Shown: one piece after another, positions 52,950-61,259 of the stretch
Position numbering within the stretch: the first letter of the stretch is position 1
How the letters are laid out: each line of letters begins with the position of its first letter
From: Bradyrhizobium arachidis
GTDB taxonomy: Bacteria; Pseudomonadota; Alphaproteobacteria; Rhizobiales; Xanthobacteraceae
NCBI RefSeq assembly: GCF_015291705.1
Contig: NZ_CP030050.1
Location: 1,426,001 to 1,490,000 of the forward strand
DNA length: 64,000 nucleotides
Direction of reading: 5' to 3'
Notes under the pieces: generated by a model
Databases searched by the model: none
What the model saw: only the letters and a program-made list of their open reading frames with translations
What the model was told of the DNA's origin: nothing
Made by a program: the position numbers and the translations under genes

Positions 52950-54161
52950 ATGGCTGGCGCCCGATCCCGTAATTTTCAGGGCTCGCCGCTGTTTGCGAAC
53001 AGTTTTCGGCCCTTTTTCCTTTTGGCCGCGATCCAGGCGGGGCTGTCGATCCTGGCCTGGCTGCCAATGTTCTATGGCGAGCTGTCCGTGAGTTCGGCCT
53101 TCGCGCCGCGCGACTGGCACGTCCACGAGATGCTCTACGGCTTCCTGCCGGCGGTCATCACCGGCTTCCTGTTCACCGCGATCCCGAATTGGACCGGGCG
53201 ACTGCCGATCCAGGGCACGTCGCTCGGCGCGCTGCTGGTGGTCTGGCTTGCCGGACGTGTCGCGGTGACGTTGTCCGCCGAGATCGGCTGGGCCTTCGCG
53301 CTCGTCGTCGATGCCGCCTTCCTGGCGCTGATCGTCGCAGCCGCAACGCGCGAGATCATCGCGGGCGGCAATTGGCGCAATCTGCCGGTGGTGGTGCTGG
53401 TGCTCGTGCTGCTCGCGGGCAACGTCGCCTTTCATCTCGAAGCGCATTATGAGGGCGCGGCCGATGTCAGCATCCGCGTCGGCATCAGTGTGGTGATGCT
53501 GCTGATCGCGCTGATCGGCGGCCGCATCATCCCGAGCTTCACGCGCAACTGGCTGGTCAAGTTCAATCCCGGCCGCCTGCCGGTGCCGTTCGGACGTTTT
53601 GACGGCGCGGTGATCGGATTGAGCGCGCTGGCGCTCATCTCGTGGATCGTGGCGCCGCTGAACATGATCACCGGCGTCGCGATGGCGCTCGTCGGCGTGC
53701 TGCATCTGGTTCGGCTCGCACGCTGGGCCGGCGATCGCACCACGCGCGAGCGGCTGCTGCTGATCCTGCATGTCGGCTACGTCTTCGTGCCATCAGGCTT
53801 CATCCTGAATGCGCTGGCCACCTTCGGCGAGCTGCCGCCGAGCGCGGGCATTCACGCCTGGATGGCCGGTGCAGCCGGGACCATGACGCTCGCTGTGATG
53901 ACGCGTGCGAGCCTCGGCCATACCGGACAGGCGCTGACGGCCTCGCCGGCGACGCAAGGTATCTATGTCGCGATCATCGTCGCGGCGCTGGCGCGGGTTG
54001 CCGCCGTGGTGCTGCCGGCGCATGGCGATGTGCTGCTGCACATCGCCGCCTGCGGCTGGATCGTCGCCTTCCTCGGCTTTGCGGTCGCGTTCGGACCGTT
54101 GCTTGCCGGCAGCCCGCGGCGCGCGCTTGCCATCATGGGCGTGCCGGCTCCGGCACGCTAG
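52950..54161 (+). CDS. nnrS: NnrS family membrane protein
   Basis: A 403-residue inner membrane protein with about twelve helices. The start at 52950 (MAGARSRNFQGSPLFANSFR) has AGGAG seven bases upstream. Family marks are SFRPFFLLAAIQAGLSIL, RDWHVHEMLYGFLPAVITGFL, in which the two His are conserved, and HAWMAGAAGTMTLAVMTRASLGHTG, given in pieces. NnrS binds heme and copper in other bacteria and protects against nitrosative stress. It is coupled here to the NnrR regulator. Its stop is one base away from the stop of the AraC-type gene on the other strand. Confidence 0.93.
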   Translation: MAGARSRNFQGSPLFANSFRPFFLLAAIQAGLSILAWLPMFYGELSVSSAFAPRDWHVHEMLYGFLPAVITGFLFTAIPNWTGRLPIQGTSLGALLVVWLAGRVAVTLSAEIGWAFALVVDAAFLALIVAAATREIIAGGNWRNLPVVVLVLVLLAGNVAFHLEAHYEGAADVSIRVGISVVMLLIALIGGRIIPSFTRNWLVKFNPGRLPVPFGRFDGAVIGLSALALISWIVAPLNMITGVAMALVGVLHLVRLARWAGDRTTRERLLLILHVGYVFVPSGFILNALATFGELPPSAGIHAWMAGAAGTMTLAVMTRASLGHTGQALTASPATQGIYVAIIVAALARVAAVVLPAHGDVLLHIAACGWIVAFLGFAVAFGPLLAGSPRRALAIMGVPAPAR

Positions 54162-54162
54162 G

Positions 54163-55179
54163 TCAGGCTGCGTTCGCCGCCAGCGGCCGCGCGCCCTTGC
54201 GCCATTCGGTGATGCTGCAGCCGAAGCGGCCGCGGAACCAGCGCGCCATCGCGCTCTGCGCGGAGAAGCCAAGTTGCGTGGCGATATCGGCCAGCGGCCG
54301 GTCGGGATCGTCGATCAGCTGGATCACGAGATCGGCGCGCTGCGCATCGAGGATGGCGGAGAAGCTGGTGCCGGCTTCGGCGAGATGCCGGTGGATGGTG
54401 CGGCGGGTGCAGGCGAGATGCTCGGCCACCCGCTCGACCGTACAGTCGCCGCTGGCGAGCAGGCTGCGCACGACCTCGTCGACCTTCCCTTCCCAGCTTG
54501 CCGGCCGGGTCTCGATCGCCTCGATGCGCTTGCGCAAGTAGCTCGCGATCAGCGGATGCGCGCTCGGGATCCGCCGCTCCATGTCGTGCGCCGACAGCAG
54601 GATCGCATCCTCGTCGGCATTGAAGACCACACGGCAGCCGAAGAAATCGCGGTAGCGCTTGCGGTCATGCGGCGGCGGATAATGCAGATGCACCTCCTGC
54701 GGCCGCCAGTCGCTGCCGAACAGCGACTGGATGATGCGGTGGATGCTGCCGAGCGCCATGTCGATCGACTGTCGCGGCGCAGTCGGCCGCCGGCCGCGCA
54801 GATGCAGGGTGAGGGTCACCGTCTGCTTGTCCTTGATGACGTCGAGCTTCATGCCGTCGTGATGGACATGAATGAAGCGCGAGAACGCCGCGATGGCCTC
54901 GCCGACGGTCGCCTGCTCGCGCACGATCAGGCCGACCGCGCCGAAATTGGTGAGGCCGCCGCGCTCGGCGAGCCGCAAGCCGAAATCTTCGGCACCGGAA
55001 GCTTCTGCCGACAATTCGAGCAACCGGCGCAGGCTCGTCACGGCAATGGGGGTATCGGGCTTGTCGAGCACGGCCAGCGGCAGTCTGACCTTGCGCATCA
55101 TCTGCTTCGGGTCGAGCCCGACCGACCGGGCGACCTCCGCGTAGTAGCTCAAGCCTGCGCTGCGAATGAGATCGGTCAT
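54163..55179 (-). CDS. AraC family transcriptional regulator
   Basis: A 338-residue regulator. It starts at 55179 (MTDLIRSAGLSYYAEVARSV). The first 200 residues are of the type found in ArgR/OruR- and OxyR-unlike AraC proteins (LRRLLELSAEASGAEDFGLR, then GALGLIVREQ-like GAVGLIVREQATVGEAI). The C-terminal double HTH reads CTVERVAEHLACTRRTIHRH and RPLADIATQLGFSAQSAMARWFRGRFG, split for length. The effector is unknown. It is divergent to the FixJ-like gene with 206 bases between. Confidence 0.9.
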   Translation of the reverse strand: MTDLIRSAGLSYYAEVARSVGLDPKQMMRKVRLPLAVLDKPDTPIAVTSLRRLLELSAEASGAEDFGLRLAERGGLTNFGAVGLIVREQATVGEAIAAFSRFIHVHHDGMKLDVIKDKQTVTLTLHLRGRRPTAPRQSIDMALGSIHRIIQSLFGSDWRPQEVHLHYPPPHDRKRYRDFFGCRVVFNADEDAILLSAHDMERRIPSAHPLIASYLRKRIEAIETRPASWEGKVDEVVRSLLASGDCTVERVAEHLACTRRTIHRHLAEAGTSFSAILDAQRADLVIQLIDDPDRPLADIATQLGFSAQSAMARWFRGRFGCSITEWRKGARPLAANAA

Positions 55180-55385
55180 GTGAACCGCTCGTGCCAGCCA
55201 TTCCAGCAGATGTCCCGAAATGTAAAGTTTCTGTCCCGATCCGTCAAATCCGGGAACACGATGGAACATACATAAGGGAAACCGAAAGCACCGGCGTGAA
55301 TGCCGTGCTCACGACGGCGTGGCAGGGCGATGCGGCCCGCTTCCGTCTCGGACCCATTTGACCAAGACATTGCTGGATCGGGATT

Positions 55386-56006
55386 ATGCCTGGGAACATG
55401 CTTTCCAAGGGTGAGGTATTCGTCATCGACACCGACGCCGCCTCCCGCGAACAACTTGCCAACGCGCTCCAGCAGAGCGCGTATGACGTGATCTGCTTTG
55501 CCGATGGCGCATCGCTGCTGTCGGAAGCCAAGGCGCGGATGCCGGCCTGCGTGCTCCTGGAGATGCCGCCGGATCGCTCCGCCCTCGACGTGCTCAAGCG
55601 CCTGCGCGAGGAAAACTGCATGGCGCCGGTGCTGGTGACCTCGGCGAACGGCAGCATTTCCATGGCGGTCGACGCCATCAAGAGCGGCGCGGCCGACTTC
55701 ATCGAAAAGCCATTTCGCACCCATGACATCGTCGGCCGGATCGATGCCGCCATCGACGAGTTCGGCCAGCCTGCCTCGAACCGCCAGCGCTGGCTGCCGG
55801 GCTGCGAGCCCCTGACCGGGCGTGAGGGCGACGTGCTCGAGCATCTCGCCGCCGGCCTCACCAACAAGGAGATCGCCCGGCGCATGCATCTGAGTGCGCG
55901 GACGATCGAGGGCTATCGCGCCAGCATCTTGAAGAAGGCCGGCGCGAAGAACGTGACCGATCTGCTCCGCCGCATCTTCGGCCAGGGCTCGTCCGCTCAG
56001 GCCTGA
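55386..56006 (+). CDS. FixJ-like response regulator with Glu at the phosphorylation site
   Basis: A 206-residue protein with receiver and LuxR-type HTH. The receiver has the acidic pair Asp15/Asp17 (VFVIDTD), Thr85 (VLVTSA) and Lys108 (FIEKPF). At the place of the phospho-acceptor Asp there is Glu59 (CVLLEMPPD), at the same spacing of 44 residues from the first acidic residue as in FixJ. The HTH is LTGREGDVLEHLAAGLTNKE and HLSARTIEGYRASILKKAG. The protein may be locked in an active-like state or be controlled in another way. No kinase is adjacent. Confidence 0.9.
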   Translation: MPGNMLSKGEVFVIDTDAASREQLANALQQSAYDVICFADGASLLSEAKARMPACVLLEMPPDRSALDVLKRLREENCMAPVLVTSANGSISMAVDAIKSGAADFIEKPFRTHDIVGRIDAAIDEFGQPASNRQRWLPGCEPLTGREGDVLEHLAAGLTNKEIARRMHLSARTIEGYRASILKKAGAKNVTDLLRRIFGQGSSAQA

Positions 56007-56180
56007 TGGCCTTCCGCCGCGGGGCAATGACTTGTTCCGCGGCCATGGTGCGGCCGCAGGCGCGCCCCATGGAAACCTCAATCGAACCGGTTCCTTCGCT
56101 GCCGCGTCCAACCATGTTGGCGAGGCATTTGATCGCGCGCGTCCGGCTGGCGGCGCGGCGATACCGGCAGAGAGGAATTC

Positions 56181-57863
56181 ATGCGCATCACCGCAAGATG
56201 TTTGGCAACGACGAGCCTGGTTCTGGTGACCGCGGCGTTCGCGTCGCATTCATGGGCCGCCGATGTGGACGCCACATCGGCCATCGACGCCGTTACCGTG
56301 TATCCGGATGGCGCTACGGTCACCCGTGTCATCGCGCTGGACCTCGCTTCCGGTGATTCAACGCTGGTCGCCAGGGACTTTCCACTTTCGCTCGATCCGT
56401 CCTCGCTCCGCGTCGAAGGCGAAGCGGGCGCAAAAATCACCATTGGCGCCATCGACGCGCGAACACCACGCGCGGCGCCGGTCAACCTGCCCGAGCTGGA
56501 AAAACGCATCGAGGCCTTGAACGACCAGCGCGACGATTTGCAAGGCGCGATTGAATCGGCCGCCGCGCGGCGCAAGTTCGCCGAACATTTTGCGGAGGCG
56601 TCTCCCGTGGGCATCGGCGAGAAGGGCGAGGCGCGGCCGATCGCCGAGTGGCGCGCGGCCTTTGCCGCGGTCGGCGAGGAAATCGCCAGCGCCGATACCG
56701 CCAGCCGCGAGGCCACGCGCAAGATACGCGAGCTCGATCGGCAGATCGCCCAGCTCGAGGTGGAACGCAATGCCAAGCCGCCGAGCAAGCTCGAGGTGCG
56801 CATGGACATTGCCGCGACGGCTGCGACCAAGGCGACGCTGCGGGTGACCTATACCGTGCGCAATGCGCGCTGGTTGCCGCTCTACGACGCCCGGCTCGAC
56901 ACCGGCGCGAAGGATCGCAAGCCGCAGCTCGAACTGGTCCGCCGCGCCGAGGTCACGCAATCGACCGGCGAGGACTGGTCGAACGTTGCGCTTGGCGTTT
57001 CCACGGTCCGCCTCGGCCGTGGCGGTAGCGCGCCGGAGCTAACTTCGCTCGTTGCGCAATATCCGCAGGTGCCGAAGCCGTTGGCCGGCAAATTGTCGGA
57101 GAGCGCACCGGTGCGCTCCGCAATGGCACCTCCGCCGGCTGAGCCTGCGCAAGCCGATCGGGTCCAGCAGTTCCGCTTTGGTGGAGGAACGACCTTTGGG
57201 GAGCTAGAGGCAACCGCCGAGATCGGTGGCTTCCAGGCCACCTTCAAGATTCCCGGCCGGGTCAGTCTCGGCGCCACCGAGGGTGCCAAGAGCCTGCGCA
57301 TCGCTTCGATGACGGTGCCGGCCGATCTCGCGGTGCGCGCCGCGCCGGTGGCGGATCCTACCGCATTCCTCGAAGCCAGCTTCAAGCAGACCGACGACAC
57401 GGCGCTTTTGCCGGGCAAGGTCGCGATCTATCGCGACGGCGTTTTTGTCGGCCGCGGCAAGCTCTCTGCCTCTGCCAAGGACGACATCGTGCGGCTCGGC
57501 TTCGGCGCCGACGACAAGGTTAGAATCGAGCGTGCCGTGCTCAAGCGCAACGAAGGCTCGGCCGGCCTGCTCGTGACGACGTCGAAGACCGACGAGCGTT
57601 CGTTCAAGACGACGATCCGCAACGGCCACGACTTCCCGATTCGCGTGGCGATCGAGGATCAGCTGCCGGTCAGCGAGAACGAGGACATCGTCGTCGAGAT
57701 GCTGCCCGCGACCACGCCGCCGACCGCAAGCAACATCCGCGACAAGCGCGGCGTGCTGGAATGGTCGTTCGACGCCAAGCCCGACGAAGTCAAGGATATC
57801 AACTTCGCCTGGCGCGTCCGCTGGCCGAAGGACAAAGGCATGGTGATCGCGCCGGCGGGGTAG
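56181..57863 (+). CDS. Mucoidy inhibitor MuiA family protein (DUF4139)
   Basis: A 560-residue exported protein. A signal peptide ends at SHSWAADVD. The N-terminal DUF4140 part has DAVTVYPDGATVTRVIAL and LDPSSLRVEGEAGA, then a coiled coil (residues about 95-195), then the DUF4139 beta-rich part (LRVTYTVRNARWLPLYDARL, STGEDWSNVALGVSTVRLG) to the end (LEWSFDAKPDEVKDINFAWRVRWPK, in pieces). MuiA was described as a suppressor of mucoid growth in Shigella; the molecular role is unknown. It stands alone. AGAGAGG precedes the ATG. Confidence 0.9.
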   Translation: MRITARCLATTSLVLVTAAFASHSWAADVDATSAIDAVTVYPDGATVTRVIALDLASGDSTLVARDFPLSLDPSSLRVEGEAGAKITIGAIDARTPRAAPVNLPELEKRIEALNDQRDDLQGAIESAAARRKFAEHFAEASPVGIGEKGEARPIAEWRAAFAAVGEEIASADTASREATRKIRELDRQIAQLEVERNAKPPSKLEVRMDIAATAATKATLRVTYTVRNARWLPLYDARLDTGAKDRKPQLELVRRAEVTQSTGEDWSNVALGVSTVRLGRGGSAPELTSLVAQYPQVPKPLAGKLSESAPVRSAMAPPPAEPAQADRVQQFRFGGGTTFGELEATAEIGGFQATFKIPGRVSLGATEGAKSLRIASMTVPADLAVRAAPVADPTAFLEASFKQTDDTALLPGKVAIYRDGVFVGRGKLSASAKDDIVRLGFGADDKVRIERAVLKRNEGSAGLLVTTSKTDERSFKTTIRNGHDFPIRVAIEDQLPVSENEDIVVEMLPATTPPTASNIRDKRGVLEWSFDAKPDEVKDINFAWRVRWPKDKGMVIAPAG

Positions 57864-57885
57864 GGTGCTAGCCGCGAAGGAAGGG

Positions 57886-57919
57886 GCGCTCCTTCTCCCG
57901 CTAGCGGGGAAGGGAGCGC
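57886..57919. terminator. Hairpin between muiA-like gene and hmuV
   Basis: An imperfect inverted repeat, from GCGCTCC to GGAGCGC, with an inner part CCCGCTAGCGGG, between convergent stops. It resembles the CTCTCCCCGC repeat family and likely ends both transcripts. Confidence 0.55.
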
Positions 57920-57944
57920 ACCGCCCTTGCAGAAGCAGGATTGG

Positions 57945-58748
57945 CTAAATTCCGGTCTCAATCGCCCGCATCGACTGCGGCAATACATAAGGCACGCCGT
58001 CGTCGTCCCTGCGCACGACGGCATCGATCTCGAAAATGTCGTGGATGATCTCGCGCGTGACGATCTCGCTGCGCAGGCCGTCGGCGGCAAGCCGGCCGCC
58101 GTTCAGCACGATCAGCCGGTCGGCAAAGCGGATCGCGAGGTTGAGGTCGTGCAGGATCGCGATCACGGCGGTGCCACCAGCCGCGCGGCGGCGCGCTGCT
58201 TCGACGAGGTCGATCTGATGGCGCAGGTCGAGGCTCGAGGTCGGCTCGTCCAGCAATAGAAGTCCTGGCCCGTGCTCGGCCTCGCCGCAGGCGAGCTGCA
58301 CCAGCACGCGGGCGAAATGGGCGCGCTGCTGCTCGCCGCCCGACAGCGTCGGCAATTGCCGGTCGCGGAAATGCGCAAGACCCACCTCGTCCAGGGCAGC
58401 ATCGACGAGCGCGCCGGCCTCGCGCGCGCTGCGCTCGCCCGCGCCCATCAGCACGATCTCCTCGACCGCGAAGGGGAAGGTGACGTTGATGTGCTGGGAC
58501 AGCATCGCGCGGCGCCCCGCAAGCTCACGCGGCGTGTAGCTGCTGATGTCGCGCTGCTTCATCAGCACCTCGCCCGCGCTCGGGCGTAGATCGCCGGAGA
58601 GCAGCCTCAGCAAGGTCGATTTGCCGGCGCCGTTCGGGCCGATGATGGCGACCATCTCGCCGGCCGTAACCGTCAGGCCGACGTTATCGAGCAGCGTTGC
58701 GCGGCCGGTGCGCTTGCTGAGAGAGCGCGCCTCTATCACGGCGCTCAT
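57945..58748 (-). CDS. hmuV: Heme ABC transporter ATP-binding protein
   Basis: A 267-residue ATPase of heme import. Walker A is GPNGAGKSTLL, signature LSGGEQQRAHFARVL, Walker B GLLLLDEPTSSLD, followed by the H-loop AILHDLNLA. The start at 58748 overlaps the hmuU stop by four bases; the longer open frame on this strand runs into hmuU in another frame and is not real. It is the last gene of hmuTUV. Confidence 0.96.
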   Translation of the reverse strand: MSAVIEARSLSKRTGRATLLDNVGLTVTAGEMVAIIGPNGAGKSTLLRLLSGDLRPSAGEVLMKQRDISSYTPRELAGRRAMLSQHINVTFPFAVEEIVLMGAGERSAREAGALVDAALDEVGLAHFRDRQLPTLSGGEQQRAHFARVLVQLACGEAEHGPGLLLLDEPTSSLDLRHQIDLVEAARRRAAGGTAVIAILHDLNLAIRFADRLIVLNGGRLAADGLRSEIVTREIIHDIFEIDAVVRRDDDGVPYVLPQSMRAIETGI

Positions 58749-59839
58749 AGCGAGGCGAGCCCGCGCTGCCGCAGCAGGATGCCGAGGAAGACCGGTGCGC
58801 CGACCGCCGCGGTCAATATGCCGATCGGCATCTCCGCCGGCGCCACGATGGTGCGCGCCAGCGTGTCGGCACCGACCATCAGGATCGCGCCGAGCAGCAC
58901 CGAGGCGGGCAGCAGCAGGCGGTGCGCCGGCCCGATCACGAGGCGAAGGAGATGCGGCACCACGATGCCGACGAAGCCGATCACGCCGCTGATCGACACC
59001 GCGACACCGGTCATGGCGGAGACCATCACGATCGAGATTTTCTTGAGACGCTCGACATCGACGCCGCCGTGAAAGGCGTCGGCCTCGCCGAGCACCAGCA
59101 AATCGAGACCGCGCGCGATGAACGCGCAGGCGGCCAGCCCGACGACGAGGACCGGCGCGAGCACGGCGGCCTTGGTCCAGGTCGCGCCGCTCATGGAGCC
59201 CAGCAGCCAGAACGTGATGTCGCGCAATTGCCGGTCGTCGGCGATGAACACCAAGAGCCCGATGCCGGCATTGGTGATCGCGGTGATGGCGACGCCGGCC
59301 AAGAGGAAGATCGCGATCGAGGTTCGTCCAGCGCGGCTGGAGATGCCGTAGAGGATCGCGGTCGTTGCCAGCGATCCCGCGAAGGCCGCGAGCGGCAACA
59401 GCTCGGCCTGGAGGAAGCGCAGCGTCTCGCCGAAGCGCGAGTCCGTGAATACGATCGCGCTTGCGGCCGCCAGCGCCCCGCCGCTGGAGACGCCGACCAG
59501 CGCGGGATCGGCGAGCGGATTGCGGAACAGGCCCTGCATGATTGCGCCGGCCGCCGCGAGCAGGCCGCCGACCATCGCGGTTGCCGCAATCCGGGGAATG
59601 CGGATCGACCATAGCACGAGCTGGTCGCGCGCGGTCATGGCATCGGCGGGTGTGCTGCCGGCAAAGCCGAGCGCCGCCGGCAGACGGGAGAGGGGAATGC
59701 CGGCCGCGCCGACCGTCAGCGCAACAACTGCGGTGACGACCAGCACGGCGAGAAGGAGGGGGATCGCGGCCGTCGTGAACCGGCGGCCCGCACCAGCCCG
59801 TCGCGAGCTCCGCGCGTCCGCTCCGAACGCCACGCTCAT
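58745..59839 (-). CDS. hmuU: Heme ABC transporter permease
   Basis: A 364-residue permease of the FecCD type with about ten helices. Marks are LRLPRI-like LWSIRIPRIAATAMVGGLLAAAG, given in part, AGAIMQGLFRNPLADPALVGVSSG, in pieces, and GVIGFVGIVVPHLLR, which contacts HmuV. ATG at 59837-59839 overlaps the hmuT stop (ATGA). It transports heme delivered by HmuT over the inner membrane. Confidence 0.96.
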   Translation of the reverse strand: MSVAFGADARSSRRAGAGRRFTTAAIPLLLAVLVVTAVVALTVGAAGIPLSRLPAALGFAGSTPADAMTARDQLVLWSIRIPRIAATAMVGGLLAAAGAIMQGLFRNPLADPALVGVSSGGALAAASAIVFTDSRFGETLRFLQAELLPLAAFAGSLATTAILYGISSRAGRTSIAIFLLAGVAITAITNAGIGLLVFIADDRQLRDITFWLLGSMSGATWTKAAVLAPVLVVGLAACAFIARGLDLLVLGEADAFHGGVDVERLKKISIVMVSAMTGVAVSISGVIGFVGIVVPHLLRLVIGPAHRLLLPASVLLGAILMVGADTLARTIVAPAEMPIGILTAAVGAPVFLGILLRQRGLASL

Positions 59840-60786
59840 TGGCGGCAATTCGCCGCCGACAAAGCCGACGTGAACGCGCCGCCCTCGGCCAATGTCGGAT
59901 AGAGTTTGACGGAGAGATCACGCGCCGCCGCCGCCGTACGCGGCCCGAAGCCGAGCAGATAGAGCCCGTCCATGGTGATAAAGCTCTTGTTGGCGGCGAC
60001 CGGCGTCAGCGCGAAGCCGGGATGGGCATAGACCGCATCGGCCTGGAGCGAATCCTTGCCGCGTTCGATCGAGAGGACGACATCGGGCTTGGCTGCCACG
60101 ATCGCCTCGTCGCCGATGATCTTGTAGCCGTCGTAATCGTCGACCGCATTGGCAGCGCCCGCGAGCTGGATGATCTCGTCGGCCGCGGTCTTGTGACCGG
60201 CAACCATCGCTCGCCCGTTCTGGAGCGACATCACGAACATTACGCGGACCGGCTTGGTCACCTTGGCGCGCAGTGTGCGAAGCTGGGCGAGATCGGCGCC
60301 GACTGCGGCGCTGAGGCACTCGGCGCGGGCATCGACGCCCATGGCGTGGCCGACCAGCTTGATCTTCTCGAGCAATCCTTCTTCGGAGAAGGTTTCCGGC
60401 ACCAGCACCAGCGGCACCTTCGCGGTCTCCAGGATGTCCATTGTCTCGCGCGGCCCTGAGCCCTGGATCGCAAGGATCAGCGTCGGATTGAGCCCGAGCA
60501 CGCCCTCGGCCGAGATCTGGCGCATGTAGCCGACATTGGGTTTGTCGTGCAGCGCCGCCGCCGGATAGAGGCTCGTGGTGTCGACGCCGACCAGCCGGCT
60601 CTCCAGCCCGAGCGCGTAGAGAATCTCGGTGATGGCGCCGCCGATCGAGACCGTGCGCGCATCATCGGTAACCGCAACATCGCGATTGCGTGCATCATGC
60701 ACCGTGATACCGGCGGCGTGCGCTGAGGAGGCGAGCGCGATCGCGCCTGACAGCAGGAGGTTTGCGAGGGTGCGACAAAATGTCAT
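59836..60786 (-). CDS. hmuT: Periplasmic heme-binding protein
   Basis: A 316-residue binding protein. Signal peptide ends near ASSAHAAGI. The body has the class III layout of FepB/ShuT-like proteins: RTVSIGGAITEILYALGLES, then LVGVDTTSLYPAAAL, where a Tyr probably binds the heme iron as in ShuT, then NPTLILAIQGSGP and a long helix. It passes heme to HmuU. It is the first gene of the three; the HemP-like gene lies six bases upstream. Confidence 0.95.
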   Translation of the reverse strand: MTFCRTLANLLLSGAIALASSAHAAGITVHDARNRDVAVTDDARTVSIGGAITEILYALGLESRLVGVDTTSLYPAAALHDKPNVGYMRQISAEGVLGLNPTLILAIQGSGPRETMDILETAKVPLVLVPETFSEEGLLEKIKLVGHAMGVDARAECLSAAVGADLAQLRTLRAKVTKPVRVMFVMSLQNGRAMVAGHKTAADEIIQLAGAANAVDDYDGYKIIGDEAIVAAKPDVVLSIERGKDSLQADAVYAHPGFALTPVAANKSFITMDGLYLLGFGPRTAAAARDLSVKLYPTLAEGGAFTSALSAANCRQ

Positions 60787-60792
60787 TGCGAT

Positions 60793-60999
60793 CTACTTCG
60801 TCAGGATCAGCTTGTTCTGCGAGGTCAGACGAAGGCGATAGCTGTCCTCGCCATGGGCGATGATGATCTCGCGCTCCGCCGCAAACAGCTCGCGGCTGTC
60901 GATCCGGCTCCCTCGCATGGTGAGGGTTCTCGTTGTTGCAGAAGGGCTTTGGGTCGGCCCTGCCGCATCGCCGCTATTGTCTCCGGACGCTGCCGACAT
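60793..60999 (-). CDS. hmuP: Hemin uptake protein HemP/HmuP
   Basis: A 68-residue protein. Its C-terminal half carries the HemP signature: RGSRIDSRELFAAEREIII, then HGEDSYRLRLTSQNKLILTK. In Bradyrhizobium japonicum HmuP is a co-activator needed with Irr for expression of hmuR. The start is uncertain: 60999 gives a compact protein, while 61062 adds 21 residues; neither has a strong ribosome site. It leads the hmuTUV genes. Confidence 0.9.
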   Translation of the reverse strand: MSAASGDNSGDAAGPTQSPSATTRTLTMRGSRIDSRELFAAEREIIIAHGEDSYRLRLTSQNKLILTK

Positions 61000-61259
61000 G
61001 GTCGTGTGATGCGCTTTCGAATGCTTGAGTGCTGCCTGTTGTATAAGCGGCGCGAAGCGCATTCCAACGGCCGCAATTTACAATCGATATAAACTGCAAC
61101 CTGATGTCATTGACCGCCTGAGTGTTGCCACGTAACCAATTGTGACAGCGGACAGCAGGTCCGCGACTCGAGAAAATCAGCCAGCCAGTCGTTCGCTTTG
61201 CGAACGCACGCCAGCCAAACGACTCCAAAAACTGAAGTGAAGTGCAGGCTGGGGCTGAT
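61000..61259. promoter_or_regulatory. Divergent hmuP/hmuR control region
   Basis: These 260 bases hold the promoters of hmuP-hmuTUV and hmuR. It includes the inverted repeat GTTCGC-TTT-GCGAAC at 61191-61205, about 55 bases before the hmuR ATG. I cannot find a clear iron-control element motif (TTTAGAA/TTCTAAA). Confidence 0.6.
61191..61205. promoter_or_regulatory. Palindrome before hmuR
   Basis: GTTCGCTTTGCGAAC has perfect six-base arms around TTT. Position near the expected hmuR transcription start suggests an operator, for example for HmuP/Irr, but this match is not to a motif I can name. Confidence 0.4.

Noticed and set aside
57886..57919. Small gene between the MuiA-like gene and hmuV
   Set aside because: The gap of 81 bases is mostly a hairpin and has no open frame with a start and ribosome site.
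57945..59921. A 658-codon frame that would fuse sequence upstream to HmuV
   Set aside because: The first 390 codons are an Arg-rich out-of-frame reading of hmuU. True HmuV starts at 58748, overlapping the hmuU stop.
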